From assembly GCF_019352895.1 (NCBI RefSeq), contig NZ_JAAAFX010000005.1, forward strand, positions 5,654 to 69,653: a DNA stretch of 64,000 nucleotides, given 5' to 3'. The position numbers were made by a program, and so were the translations under genes. Position 1 is the stretch's first letter, and every line of letters starts with the position of its first letter. Source of the DNA: Variovorax boronicumulans. Its GTDB lineage: Bacteria; Pseudomonadota; Gammaproteobacteria; Burkholderiales; Burkholderiaceae_C. Below the pieces are notes generated by a model that saw only the letters and a list, made by a program, of their open reading frames with translations, did no database searches and was not told where the DNA came from. Below, piece by piece: positions 44,220 through 52,678 of this stretch.

Positions 44220-45662
44220 TTATCCGGCCATGATCGACACCGCCTTGGTGTTCAGATAAGCCTCGACCGCTTCCGGTCCGCCTTCCGAGCCGTAGCCCGA
44301 ATCCTTCACGCCGCCGAAAGGCATTTCCGGCGAGGGCGTGGCGGGCTGGTTGATCCACAGCATGCCGACCTCGACGCGGCGCGCCAGCAGTTGCGCGTTG
44401 CGGATCGACGCGGTGAAGGCGTAGCCGGCCAGGCCGAAGGGCAGGCGGTTCGATTCGGCGATCGCTTCTTCGATCGTGTCGAAACCGCGAATGGCGGCGA
44501 TCGGGCCGAAGGGCTCGTTGTTGAACACGTCGGACTCGAGCGACACGTCGGTCAGCACGGTCGGCGCGAAGAAGTTGCCGCTGCTGCCCACGCGTTCGCC
44601 GCCGGTCGCGACCGTGGCGCCCGTGGCCTGCGCATCGGCGACCACCTTGGCCATCGCGCTCAGGCGGCGGTCGTTGGCGAGCGGGCCGATGGTCGTGCCG
44701 TCGGCCAGGCCATCGCCCAGCTTGAGGCCCTGCGCATGCTTGACCAGCAGTTGCGCGAACTCGGCCTTGAGGCTGTTGTGCACCAGGAAGCGGGTCGGCG
44801 AGATGCAGACCTGGCCGGCGTTGCGGAACTTGGCGGCACCGGCCGCCTTGACGGCCAGCGCCACGTCGGCGTCCTCGGCCACGATCACCGGTGCGTGGCC
44901 GCCCAGTTCCATGGTCGCGCGCTTCATGTGGGCGCCGGCCAGCGCGGCCAGCTGCTTGCCCACGGGCGTGGAGCCGGTGAAGGTGATCTTGCGGATGATC
45001 GGGTGCGGGATCAGGTAGTTCGAGATCTCGGCCGGGTCGCCGAAGACCAGGCCCACGGTGCCCGACGGAATGCCCGCGTCGACAAACGCCTTGATCAGCG
45101 CGGCGGGGGCGGCGGGCGTTTCTTCGGGCGCCTTGACCAGGAAGGAGCAGCCGGCTGCCAGCGCGGCGCCGAGCTTGCGCACCACCTGGTTGATCGGGAA
45201 GTTCCAGGGCGTGAAGGCCGCGACCGGGCCCACGGGCTCCTTCATCACCAGTTGCTGCGAGGCCAGGTTGCGCGAGGGCACGATGCGGCCGTAGACGCGG
45301 CGGCCTTCGTCGGCGAACCATTCGATGATGTCGGCGGACGCCAGCGTCTCGCCCTTGGCTTCGGCCAGCGGCTTGCCTTGCTCTTGCGTCAGCACGCGCG
45401 CGATCTCGTCGGCGCGCTCGCGGATCAGCCCGGCGGCGCGGCGCATGATCGCGGCGCGTTCGTTGGCGGGCACGTCGCGCCAGGCTTCGAAGCCCTTCTG
45501 CGCGGCGGCCAGCGCGCGGTCGAGGTCGGCGATGCCGGCGTGCGCGACCTGACCGATCACCTGGCCGTTGGCGGGGTTGCGCACGTCGAGCGTCTTGCCG
45601 CTCACGGCGTCGACCCATTCGTTGGCGATCAGCAACTGGGTCGAAGGATAGGAAGTGGTCAT
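44220..45662 (-). CDS. gabD: NAD(P)-dependent succinate-semialdehyde dehydrogenase
   Basis: A 480-residue aldehyde dehydrogenase. The cofactor region has [18 protein letters not shown] and [10 protein letters not shown]. The general base is in MELGGHAP and the catalytic cysteine is in [24 protein letters not shown] at the C-terminus is typical of GabD. It oxidises succinate semialdehyde to succinate, the last step of the GABA shunt. The start at 45662 is taken because the upstream in-frame extension is Pro-rich and non-coding. No gabT is adjacent. The 131-bp gap to the TetR gene shows no clear site. Confidence 0.88.
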   Translation of the reverse strand: MTTSYPSTQLLIANEWVDAVSGKTLDVRNPANGQVIGQVAHAGIADLDRALAAAQKGFEAWRDVPANERAAIMRRAAGLIRERADEIARVLTQEQGKPLAEAKGETLASADIIEWFADEGRRVYGRIVPSRNLASQQLVMKEPVGPVAAFTPWNFPINQVVRKLGAALAAGCSFLVKAPEETPAAPAALIKAFVDAGIPSGTVGLVFGDPAEISNYLIPHPIIRKITFTGSTPVGKQLAALAGAHMKRATMELGGHAPVIVAEDADVALAVKAAGAAKFRNAGQVCISPTRFLVHNSLKAEFAQLLVKHAQGLKLGDGLADGTTIGPLANDRRLSAMAKVVADAQATGATVATGGERVGSSGNFFAPTVLTDVSLESDVFNNEPFGPIAAIRGFDTIEEAIAESNRLPFGLAGYAFTASIRNAQLLARRVEVGMLWINQPATPSPEMPFGGVKDSGYGSEGGPEAVEAYLNTKAVSIMAG

Positions 45663-45793
45663 GAGGCGTCTTTCGTCGGACAACAGATGGAGGGAGGGAG
45701 GGGGTGGACGGGGGCCGGGGGACGGCGCCGTCGTCGCGGGCAGCGGCGCGGGGCCGAGCACACGATGCTACGCCACCCGCGCGTCTTTTCTCT

Positions 45794-46366
45794 TCAGCGG
45801 GGCGGAGTGCCCACGATGGCGAAAAGCTCATCGACCAGCCGTAGGGCCATGTCCGGCTCCAAGGGGGCCTTGCCGAAGATCAGCCGGTACACGATGGGCG
45901 CGATCACATGGTCGATCACCTGGTGCAGTGCGGGCGTGCGGTCGCCGCGGGCCAGGGCCTGGTCGATCAGCGTGCTGGCCTCGGCGCGGCGGTTGCGCAG
46001 GCAGTCGGTGTCGCCATCGTTGGCCAGCGCGGCCGCGGCTTTCAACAGCGACGTGGAATGCGGCTGGCTCAGGTGCTCGATCAGTTCCTGGGCCCAGGCC
46101 GTCATGTCGCGGTGCAGGTCGCCGGTGTCCGGCAGCGGCCGTTTCGGGTCGAGGCGCCGGGTGGCGGTCTCGGCCAGCAGGCCGGCCAGGTCGCCCCAGC
46201 GGCGGTAGATGCTGGAGGCACTGACGCCCGCGCGCTCGGCCACGGCCGGCACGGTGACCTTGTCGCGGCCGTGTTCGGCCACCAGTTCTTCCAGGGCCTT
46301 GCGCACCACGGTCTGCACCTGGGCGCTGCGGCCGCCGGGGCGGCGAAGGATCGGAGAGGAGTCCAT
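45794..46366 (-). CDS. TetR-family transcriptional repressor
   Basis: A 190-residue regulator. The N-terminal HTH is VTVPAVAERAGVSASSIYRRWGDLAGLLAE, followed by an all-helical ligand/dimerisation domain. It diverges from an MFS gene, and the 88-bp gap holds two palindromes that overlap the MFS promoter. This layout is the classic arrangement of a TetR repressor with its exporter. The inducer is unknown. Confidence 0.88.
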   Translation of the reverse strand: MDSSPILRRPGGRSAQVQTVVRKALEELVAEHGRDKVTVPAVAERAGVSASSIYRRWGDLAGLLAETATRRLDPKRPLPDTGDLHRDMTAWAQELIEHLSQPHSTSLLKAAAALANDGDTDCLRNRRAEASTLIDQALARGDRTPALHQVIDHVIAPIVYRLIFGKAPLEPDMALRLVDELFAIVGTPPR

Positions 46367-46374
46367 GGCGCCAC

Positions 46375-46447
46375 TTTAACGCAAAGATCGTTGCATTAAA
46401 AATCCGACCTGCCTACAATACGCAAAAGCAAATTTGTTTGCGTTAAA
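46375..46447. promoter_or_regulatory. Divergent TetR operators and MFS promoter
   Basis: TTTAACGCAAA (46375-46385) and its exact complement TTTGCGTTAAA (46437-46447) flank the gap. Each is also one arm of a local palindrome: 46375-46400 (TTTAACGCAA / TTGCATTAAA, one mismatch) and 46420-46443 (ACGCAAA / TTTGCGT). Between them is a good promoter for the MFS gene, TTGCAT (46391-46396) and TACAAT (46414-46419) with 17-bp spacing. Binding at both sites would block it and the opposing promoter. Confidence 0.75.
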
Positions 46448-46454
46448 GGGCCCC

Positions 46455-47693
46455 ATGCCTAGCTCCACCTCTTCTCCTTCGACTTCGCCGCGCGCCACCG
46501 CCACCCCCTGGCGCCTGCCGGCGGGCGCGGCCTTCGCGTTGCTGGCCGCCGTGCTGTTCACCTTCTTCCTGGCCGCCGCGGCACCGTCGCCGCTGTTCGT
46601 GCTGTTCCAGCAGCGCTGGGGTTTCTCCTCGGCGCTGCTGACGGTCGCGTTCGCGGTCTATGCGCTGGCGCTGCTGGGCTCGCTGCTGGTGGGCGGCTCC
46701 CTGTCGGACCATGTGGGGCGGCGTCCGGTGATCGTGGTGGCGCTGGTGCTGCAGGCCGCGGCCATGGTGATGTTCCTGATGGCCCGCAGCATCAGCGGGA
46801 TCGTGGCTGCGCGCATCGTGCAGGGCCTGGCCACCGGCGTGGCCAGCGGCACGCTCAGCGCGGCGGTGGTGGAGGCCGCACCGGCCGCACGCAAGCGCAT
46901 GGGCATGCTGATCACCAGCGTCTCGCCGCTGGCCGGCCTGGCCGTGGGCGCGCTGCTGACCGGCCTGACGGTTTCGATGACGCGCGACCCGGTGCCGCTG
47001 GTCTTCGGCGTGCTCGCGGTGCTGTTGGCGCTGGCCGCAGTGGCCGCCTTCTTCCTGCCCGAGAGCGTGTCGCCACGGCCCGGTGCGTGGGCCTCGCTGG
47101 TGCCGCGCATGGCGGTGCCGCGGGCGGCGCGCGCGGTCTTCGTGCGCAGCCTGCCGGTGCTGGTCACGAGCTGGGCGCTGGGCGGCCTGTTCCTGTCGCT
47201 CGTGCCCTCGCTGCTGCGCCAGGTGTTCGGCATCGACAGCGGCATCGTCAACGGGCTGGCGATCGCGGTGCTGTTCGGCATGGGCGCGGCCTCGCCGACG
47301 CTCATGAGCCGCTTCGGCGCGCGGGTGTCCCTGCTCGGCATGCTGTGCATCGCGGCGGGCTCGGCGCTGCTGATCGGGGCCTTCGCGATCGGTTCGGTGG
47401 CGCTGTTCTTCGTCGGCACGGTGGTCGCCGGCATGGGCTTCGGCTCGTCCTTCTCGTCGCAGGTGCAGGCCCTGGCGCCGCTGGCCCAGCCGCATGAGCG
47501 CGCCGAGCTGTTCGCGGCCATCTTCTTCGTGAGCTACCTGGCGTTCAGCGTGCCGGCGATGGGGGCCGGCCTGCTGATCGCGTCCCTGGGGCTGCGCACC
47601 ACGGTCGAAGGCTATGCCGCGGCCCTGATCGCGATGGCGCTGGTCGGCGCCTGGACGCAGTGGCGCGCACCGCGCCTGGTGGCCGTCGCCTGA
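46455..47693 (+). CDS. MFS transporter, 12-TM DHA1-like exporter
   Basis: A 412-residue permease with about 12 hydrophobic segments. Motif A reads GGSLSDHVGRRPVIV between TM2 and TM3, and VSPLAGLAVGALLTG lies in TM5 where antiporters have motif C. The ATG at 46455 is chosen over an in-frame TTG at 46434 that lies inside the operator. Regulation by the divergent TetR protein is very likely. It converges with the HAD gene, 10 bp between stops. Probably a drug or metabolite exporter. Confidence 0.85.
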   Translation: MPSSTSSPSTSPRATATPWRLPAGAAFALLAAVLFTFFLAAAAPSPLFVLFQQRWGFSSALLTVAFAVYALALLGSLLVGGSLSDHVGRRPVIVVALVLQAAAMVMFLMARSISGIVAARIVQGLATGVASGTLSAAVVEAAPAARKRMGMLITSVSPLAGLAVGALLTGLTVSMTRDPVPLVFGVLAVLLALAAVAAFFLPESVSPRPGAWASLVPRMAVPRAARAVFVRSLPVLVTSWALGGLFLSLVPSLLRQVFGIDSGIVNGLAIAVLFGMGAASPTLMSRFGARVSLLGMLCIAAGSALLIGAFAIGSVALFFVGTVVAGMGFGSSFSSQVQALAPLAQPHERAELFAAIFFVSYLAFSVPAMGAGLLIASLGLRTTVEGYAAALIAMALVGAWTQWRAPRLVAVA

Positions 47694-47703
47694 GAGCGGG
47701 CGC

Positions 47704-48531
47704 TCAGCGCGCGCCGAGGATCGCGGCCGCGGCCTCGGCGAAGCCCGCGCCGCGCTCGCCCGCCGTCACGTAGTGCGGCAGGTCGGCGAGCTGCGGCACG
47801 AAGCGCGCCACGTTGGCCACGCCGATGCTGTGGTCGAAGGTCTTGAACATCAGCTGGTCGTTGGTCGAGTCGCCGACATAGGCCCAGCGGTCCATCTCCT
47901 GGTCGAGGTCGCGGTCCCAGAGCTCGCGCACGATCCAGCGCGCGCCCACCAGCTTGTTGTGGTCGCCGTACCAGCCGTTGATGTGGATGCTGCTTACGGT
48001 CGCGCGCATGCCCTCGCTTTGCATCAGTGCCACCACGGCCGCGATCTGCGCCTCGCTCAGGTGCTGGAACTCGCTGTGATCGATCGCGATGTCGGTCTCG
48101 CGGCCCGGCGAGTCGGTGGCACGCACCGCCCCCGGGATCTCGCGCTCGATGCGCTCCAGCACGAGCCGCATGCGCTCGACGTTGGCGGCGCGCGTGGGTG
48201 CATCCTGCAGGTAGCGCTTTTCGATGCGACCATCCGCCAGGGGCAGCAAGGCCACCGCGCCGTTCTCCGCCACGATGGCTTCGACCGGCCAGGCCGAGAC
48301 GAAGGGCACGCTCCAGCCGACGGGGCGGCCGGTGATGGCCGCGACCCGAAGGCCCGCATTCTTCAGCGCGGCCAGGGCGGCCAGTGCATCAGGCGTGATG
48401 GCGCCGTCGGTGGTCAGCGTGTCGTCGATGTCGGTGAACACGCCGACGAGCGCACTGCGCGCCTGCGCGCCCCATCGGGTCAGTGGCAGCAGGTGGTTCG
48501 GCGAGGAGGGCAGGGAAAACAACACAGGCAT
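47704..48531 (-). CDS. HAD-IIB family hydrolase (sugar phosphatase-like)
   Basis: A 275-residue Cof-type HAD phosphatase. Motif I is FTDIDDTLTTDG, motif II lies in VAAITGRPVGW and motif IV is YVGDSTNDQLMF. The C2B-type cap lies between motifs II and III, as in mannosyl-3-phosphoglycerate or trehalose phosphatases. The substrate is not evident. The start at 48531 follows a purine-rich AAAGG; the longer frame overlaps the divergent ABC gene. Confidence 0.82.
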   Translation of the reverse strand: MPVLFSLPSSPNHLLPLTRWGAQARSALVGVFTDIDDTLTTDGAITPDALAALAALKNAGLRVAAITGRPVGWSVPFVSAWPVEAIVAENGAVALLPLADGRIEKRYLQDAPTRAANVERMRLVLERIEREIPGAVRATDSPGRETDIAIDHSEFQHLSEAQIAAVVALMQSEGMRATVSSIHINGWYGDHNKLVGARWIVRELWDRDLDQEMDRWAYVGDSTNDQLMFKTFDHSIGVANVARFVPQLADLPHYVTAGERGAGFAEAAAAILGAR

Positions 48532-48634
48532 GGAAAGGAATCTCTGAAGGGGCCGTGATCGTACCGGGTGGCATGCGGGCTTTCGTGTAGCATCCCGCCC
48601 CCGCCGCGCCTCCAGGGCCGGCGCGGCCCTCTCC

Positions 48635-49630
48635 ATGCCCCACATCCTCGTCGACCAGCTCCTCAAGACCTACCGCATCTCCGAGCGCGACCCGGGCGTG
48701 ATGGGCGCGCTGCGCGGGCTCGTGCACCGCCGCCACCGCACGGTGGCGGCGCTGTCGGGCGTGACCTTCTCGCTCGAGCGCGGCGAACTGCTGGGCTTCA
48801 TCGGGCCCAACGGCGCGGGCAAGTCCACCACCATCAAGATCCTCGCGGGCATCCTGCGGCCCGACGGCGGCCGGGTGGAGATCGACGGCCACGACCCGTT
48901 CAAGGACCGCGAGCGGCACGTGGCACGCATCGGCGTGGTGTTCGGCCAGCGCACGCAACTGTGGTGGGACCTGCCGGTGGGCGACGGCTTCGACCTGCTG
49001 CGCGACATCTACCGCGTCGACCCGCAGCGCTATCGCCGCACGCGCGACGAACTGGTCGCGCTGCTGCACCTGGAGCGCGTGTTCGACCAGCCGGTGCGGC
49101 AGCTCTCGCTGGGCCAGCGCATGCGCGCCGAGATCGCGGCGGCGCTGCTGCACGAGCCCGAGATCCTGTTCCTCGACGAGCCGACCATCGGCCTCGATGC
49201 GCCCTCGAAGCTGGCGGTGCGCGACTTCGTGCGGCGCGCCAACCGCGAGCGCGGCACCACCGTGCTGCTGACCACGCACGACATGCACGACATCGAAGCG
49301 CTCGCGCGACGCGTGATCGTCATCGGCCACGGCCGCGTGCTGGCCGACAGCCCGGTCGAAGCCTTGCGCGCGCAGGTGATGGCCGAGCGCCGGCTGGTGG
49401 TCGATTTCGCGCAGGGCGCCGCGCTGCCGACGCAGGTGCCGGGCGCCACCGTGCATTCGCGCGACGGCCAGACGCTGGTGCTGGACTTCGACCCCGCCGT
49501 GACCACGGCGCCAGCGCTGATCGCGCGCATCGCTGCGGCGCATCCGGTGGAAGACCTGCGGCTCGAAGGCCTGGCCATCGAGGCCGTGATCGCGCGCTTC
49601 TATGCGCTGCATGGGGCGGCCGAGGCATGA
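48635..49630 (+). CDS. ABC-2 type exporter, ATP-binding protein
   Basis: A 331-residue ATPase. Walker A is GPNGAGKSTT near residue 60, the signature is LSLGQRMRAEIAAAL, Walker B is ILFLDEPTIGLD and the switch His is in TTHDMHD. About 80 residues follow the ATPase core. The following two genes encode its permeases, the first overlapping by ATGA. The set resembles the ABC-2 exporters annotated as viologen exporter family. The cargo is unknown. Confidence 0.9.
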   Translation: MPHILVDQLLKTYRISERDPGVMGALRGLVHRRHRTVAALSGVTFSLERGELLGFIGPNGAGKSTTIKILAGILRPDGGRVEIDGHDPFKDRERHVARIGVVFGQRTQLWWDLPVGDGFDLLRDIYRVDPQRYRRTRDELVALLHLERVFDQPVRQLSLGQRMRAEIAAALLHEPEILFLDEPTIGLDAPSKLAVRDFVRRANRERGTTVLLTTHDMHDIEALARRVIVIGHGRVLADSPVEALRAQVMAERRLVVDFAQGAALPTQVPGATVHSRDGQTLVLDFDPAVTTAPALIARIAAAHPVEDLRLEGLAIEAVIARFYALHGAAEA

Positions 49631-50478
49631 GCCGGATCGGTCTTGCGGACGTGCTGCGCCCCTACCTCGCCGCCTTCGCCTCGCGTTTCCTGCAGATGCT
49701 GCAGTACCGCACGGCCGCGCTCGCGGGCTTCGCCACACAGTGCTGGTGGGGCGGCATCAAGGTGATGGTGTTCGCCGCCTTCTACGGCGGCACGGCCGTC
49801 GCCGGTGCCAGCACGTCGATGTCGCTCGCACAGGCCATCACCTACACCTGGCTGGCTCAGGGGATGCTGGTGCTGATGCCCTGGCTGGGCGACCCGGAGG
49901 TGGCGCAGGCCGTGCGCACCGGCGCGGTCGCCTACGACCGGCTGCGCCCGGTGGACGCCTATACGCTCTGGTTCGCGCGCAGCGCCGGCTGGATCGCCGC
50001 GCGCCTGTTGCCGCGCGTGGCGCTCATGGCCGCCTTCGCCGCGGTCGCGCTGCCGCTGGCGGGCCTGGGCGAGTGGGCCTGGCAACTGCCGGCGAGCGTG
50101 GCGGCAGGCGCCGCCTTCCTGCTGTCGGCCGGGCTCGCGCTGCTGCTCTCGACCGCGATGGTGATGCTGCTCAACGTGGCGGCCACGGCGGCGCTCAACG
50201 AGCGCGGCATCAATGCGGTGGCGACGCCGGTGGTCATCGTGCTCTCGGGCAACCTGCTGCCGCTCGCGCTGCTGCCGGACGCCTGGCAGACCGCGCTGCT
50301 GGTCCAGCCCCTGGCCGGCCTGATGGACATTCCGGCACGGCTGTACTTCGGGCAGCTGGGCGGCTGGCATGCGGCGGGCGGCCTGGGGCTGCAGTGCTTC
50401 TGGATCGCGGTGCTGGTCACACTGGGCCGGTTCGCGATGGGGCGCACGATGCGCAACCTGCAGGTGCAGGGGGGCTGA
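49627..50478 (+). CDS. ABC-2 family permease, subunit 1
   Basis: A 283-residue membrane protein with six hydrophobic segments. The N-terminal MSRIGLADVLRPYLAAFASRFLQMLQYR and the VRTGAVAYDRLRPVDAY segment are typical of the PF06182-type permeases that pair with such ATPases. Its start overlaps the ATPase stop. It forms the heterodimeric pore with the next gene. Confidence 0.85.
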   Translation: MSRIGLADVLRPYLAAFASRFLQMLQYRTAALAGFATQCWWGGIKVMVFAAFYGGTAVAGASTSMSLAQAITYTWLAQGMLVLMPWLGDPEVAQAVRTGAVAYDRLRPVDAYTLWFARSAGWIAARLLPRVALMAAFAAVALPLAGLGEWAWQLPASVAAGAAFLLSAGLALLLSTAMVMLLNVAATAALNERGINAVATPVVIVLSGNLLPLALLPDAWQTALLVQPLAGLMDIPARLYFGQLGGWHAAGGLGLQCFWIAVLVTLGRFAMGRTMRNLQVQGG

Positions 50479-50479
50479 G

Positions 50480-51283
50480 ATGGGCTCGCTTCCTCTTTTC
50501 CTCCGCCTGGTGCGCGCCTCCGTGGGCGGCCAGGCGCGCTATCCCGCTTCGGCACTGCTGCTGACCCTCGGACAGTTCCTGGGCACCGGCATCGAGATGG
50601 TCGCCGTCTGGGCCCTGTTCCACCGTTTCGGCAGCGTGCAGGGCTGGCACATCGGCGAGGTGGCGCTGTTCTACGGTCTGGTGAACTGCATGTTCGCGAT
50701 CGCCGATGCGCTGGGGCGTGGCTTCGACGTGCTCGGCACCGAGTTCCTGCGCACCGGCGCCTTCGACCGGCTGCTGCTGCGCCCGCGCCCGCTGGCGCTG
50801 CAGCTCATGGGGCACGACTTCCGCATCAGCCGCCTGGGCCGGCTGCTGCAGGGCATGGCGGTGCTGGTATTCGCCACCCACCAGGCGCCCATCGCCTGGA
50901 CGCCGGCCACGGTGGCCGTGGCGCTGTTCGCGCTGGTCGGCGGCATCGCGCTGTTCCTGGGCATCCTGGTGCTGCAGGGCACGCTGGCGTTCTGGACCGT
51001 CGAGAGCCTGGAGATCGCCAACGTGCTCACCTACGGTGGCGTGCAGGCGGCGCAGTACCCGCTGGCGCTGTATGCGAACTGGTTCCGCCGCGTGCTGACC
51101 TTCGTCGTGCCGCTGGCCTGCGTGGCCTATTACCCGGCGCTGGCGATCCTGGGCAAGCCCGATCCGCTGGGCGCGCCGGCCTGGATGGGCGCGCTGTCGC
51201 CGCTCGCGGGCTTCGTGTTCCTGGCGGCGGCCTTCGGCGTGTGGCGGCTGGGACTGCGGCGCTACGCGTCGACGGGCAGTTGA
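50480..51283 (+). CDS. ABC-2 family permease, subunit 2
   Basis: A 267-residue membrane protein with about six hydrophobic segments. It has the corresponding GTEFLRTGAFDRLLLRPRPLAL motif in its first cytoplasmic loop, which shows homology to subunit 1. It begins one base after the previous stop codon. Together with the ATPase it completes a three-gene exporter. It converges with the GtrA-type gene. Confidence 0.85.
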   Translation: MGSLPLFLRLVRASVGGQARYPASALLLTLGQFLGTGIEMVAVWALFHRFGSVQGWHIGEVALFYGLVNCMFAIADALGRGFDVLGTEFLRTGAFDRLLLRPRPLALQLMGHDFRISRLGRLLQGMAVLVFATHQAPIAWTPATVAVALFALVGGIALFLGILVLQGTLAFWTVESLEIANVLTYGGVQAAQYPLALYANWFRRVLTFVVPLACVAYYPALAILGKPDPLGAPAWMGALSPLAGFVFLAAAFGVWRLGLRRYASTGS

Positions 51284-51288
51284 GCGAA

Positions 51289-51717
51289 TCAAGGCTCGCG
51301 CGGACCCTTCGGGGCATCGTTGAACACGAATTTGCGCGCGGCGGCGAAGTTGACGACGAGCCCCGCGCAACTGCCCAGGGCCACGCCCAGCGAGGGCGCG
51401 ATGTCGCCCTGCACCCAGTGCAGGGTGAGCGCGTAGACCGCGTAGTTGATCGCGGCGCCGCCCAGCATCGACGAGAGGTAGGCCAGGTACTCGCGGCCGA
51501 GGGCGAGGCCGGTGCGCGGCGCCGAGCCGCTGCGGAAGGTGAAGGACCGGTTGAGCCACCAGGTGCTGGTGGCCGCGGCGAGGAAGGAGACGATGCGCGC
51601 CCCATACCAGCCCAGCCATGGCGCGAGCAGGTGCAGCACCGTCAGGTCGACCAGCAGGCCGGCCACGCCCACCACGCCGAAGCGCAGGAAGCGGCTAGCG
51701 AGCAGTGTCTTCAGCAT
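51289..51717 (-). CDS. GtrA-family membrane protein (putative lipid-linked sugar flippase)
   Basis: A 142-residue protein with four membrane helices. FLRFGVVGVAGLLVDLTVLHLL at the N-terminus and TSTWWLNRSFTFRS in the middle are GtrA hallmarks. GtrA proteins are thought to flip undecaprenyl-phosphate-linked sugars. Its start lies inside the end of the upstream glycosyltransferase gene (23-bp overlap), so the genes are translated together. Confidence 0.88.
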   Translation of the reverse strand: MLKTLLASRFLRFGVVGVAGLLVDLTVLHLLAPWLGWYGARIVSFLAAATSTWWLNRSFTFRSGSAPRTGLALGREYLAYLSSMLGGAAINYAVYALTLHWVQGDIAPSLGVALGSCAGLVVNFAAARKFVFNDAPKGPREP

Positions 51718-52678
51718 GTACGGAAAAGAACGGTGCCGGGATCGAGAGGTAGATCAGGCGCTTGGCTTCCTGTCGCCCGAGCGTGACGGTGTGCAGGATC
51801 GCGCCGCTGGCCTGCGCCAGCATCGCTGACAGCATCACGCCGACCGACAGCAGCGCGGTCGGCAGCCGCGGAACCAGGCCGGTGTGCAGGTAGTCGATCA
51901 TCAGCGGCACCGCGAGGATCACCGAGAGCAGCGCCAGCAGGCCCGCCACCACGGTGAAGAAGGCCAGCGGGCGCTCGCTCACGAACAGGCGCAGGATGGT
52001 GCCGAGGATGCGGCGGCCGTCGCGGAAGGTCGACAGCTTGCTCTGCGTGCCTTCGGGCCGCGCGAGGTAGGGCACCGGCAGCTCGACATAGGGCATGCGC
52101 AGCTCGAGTGCATGGACCGTGAGTTCGGTCTCGGTTTCGAAGCCGTGCGCCGCCGCGGGAAAGGACTTGACGTAGCGCCGCGAGAACACGCGGTAGCCTG
52201 ACAGCATGTCCTTGAAGTGCCCGCCGAACAGCGCGCCCACCGCAGAGGTCAGCAGCGTGTTGCCCAGGCGATGGCCGGGGCGGTAGGTCTGCGGGTTGCG
52301 CCCGTCGTCGAAGCGCGCGCCCACGACCATGTCGAGGTTCTCGTGGACCAGTCGCTCGACCATCTGCGCGGCGTGGGACACGTCGTAGGTGGCGTCGCCG
52401 TCGACCATCACGTAGACATCGGCCTCCACGTCGGCAAACATCCGCCGCACCACGTTGCCCTTGCCGCGCAGCGCCACTTGCGTCACGCGTGCGCCGTGCG
52501 CTCGGGCGATGGCGGCGGTGTCGTCGGTCGAGTGGTTGTCGAACACATGGACCGTGGCCTGCGGCAGCGCCGCCCTGCAGTCCGCGATCACGGTGGCGAT
52601 GGCGCCGGCCTCGTTGAAACAGGGAAGGATGACGGCGATGCGCGGGCCGGGGCGCGCGGCGGAGTCGGGTGCGCTCAT
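51695..52678 (-). CDS. Family 2 glycosyltransferase, polyprenyl-phosphate sugar synthase (GtrB/DPM-like)
   Basis: A 327-residue GT-A enzyme. It begins with IAVILPCFNEAGAIATVI, has the metal-binding motif VDGDATYD, and then GARFDDGRNPQTYRPGHRLGN and LSGYRVFSRRYVKSFP as in GtrB/dolichol-phosphate-mannose synthases. Two C-terminal membrane helices (about 230-300) anchor it. It would make an undecaprenyl-phosphate sugar on the cytoplasmic face. ATGA coupling to the gene upstream. Confidence 0.88.
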   Translation of the reverse strand: MSAPDSAARPGPRIAVILPCFNEAGAIATVIADCRAALPQATVHVFDNHSTDDTAAIARAHGARVTQVALRGKGNVVRRMFADVEADVYVMVDGDATYDVSHAAQMVERLVHENLDMVVGARFDDGRNPQTYRPGHRLGNTLLTSAVGALFGGHFKDMLSGYRVFSRRYVKSFPAAAHGFETETELTVHALELRMPYVELPVPYLARPEGTQSKLSTFRDGRRILGTILRLFVSERPLAFFTVVAGLLALLSVILAVPLMIDYLHTGLVPRLPTALLSVGVMLSAMLAQASGAILHTVTLGRQEAKRLIYLSIPAPFFSVHAEDTAR

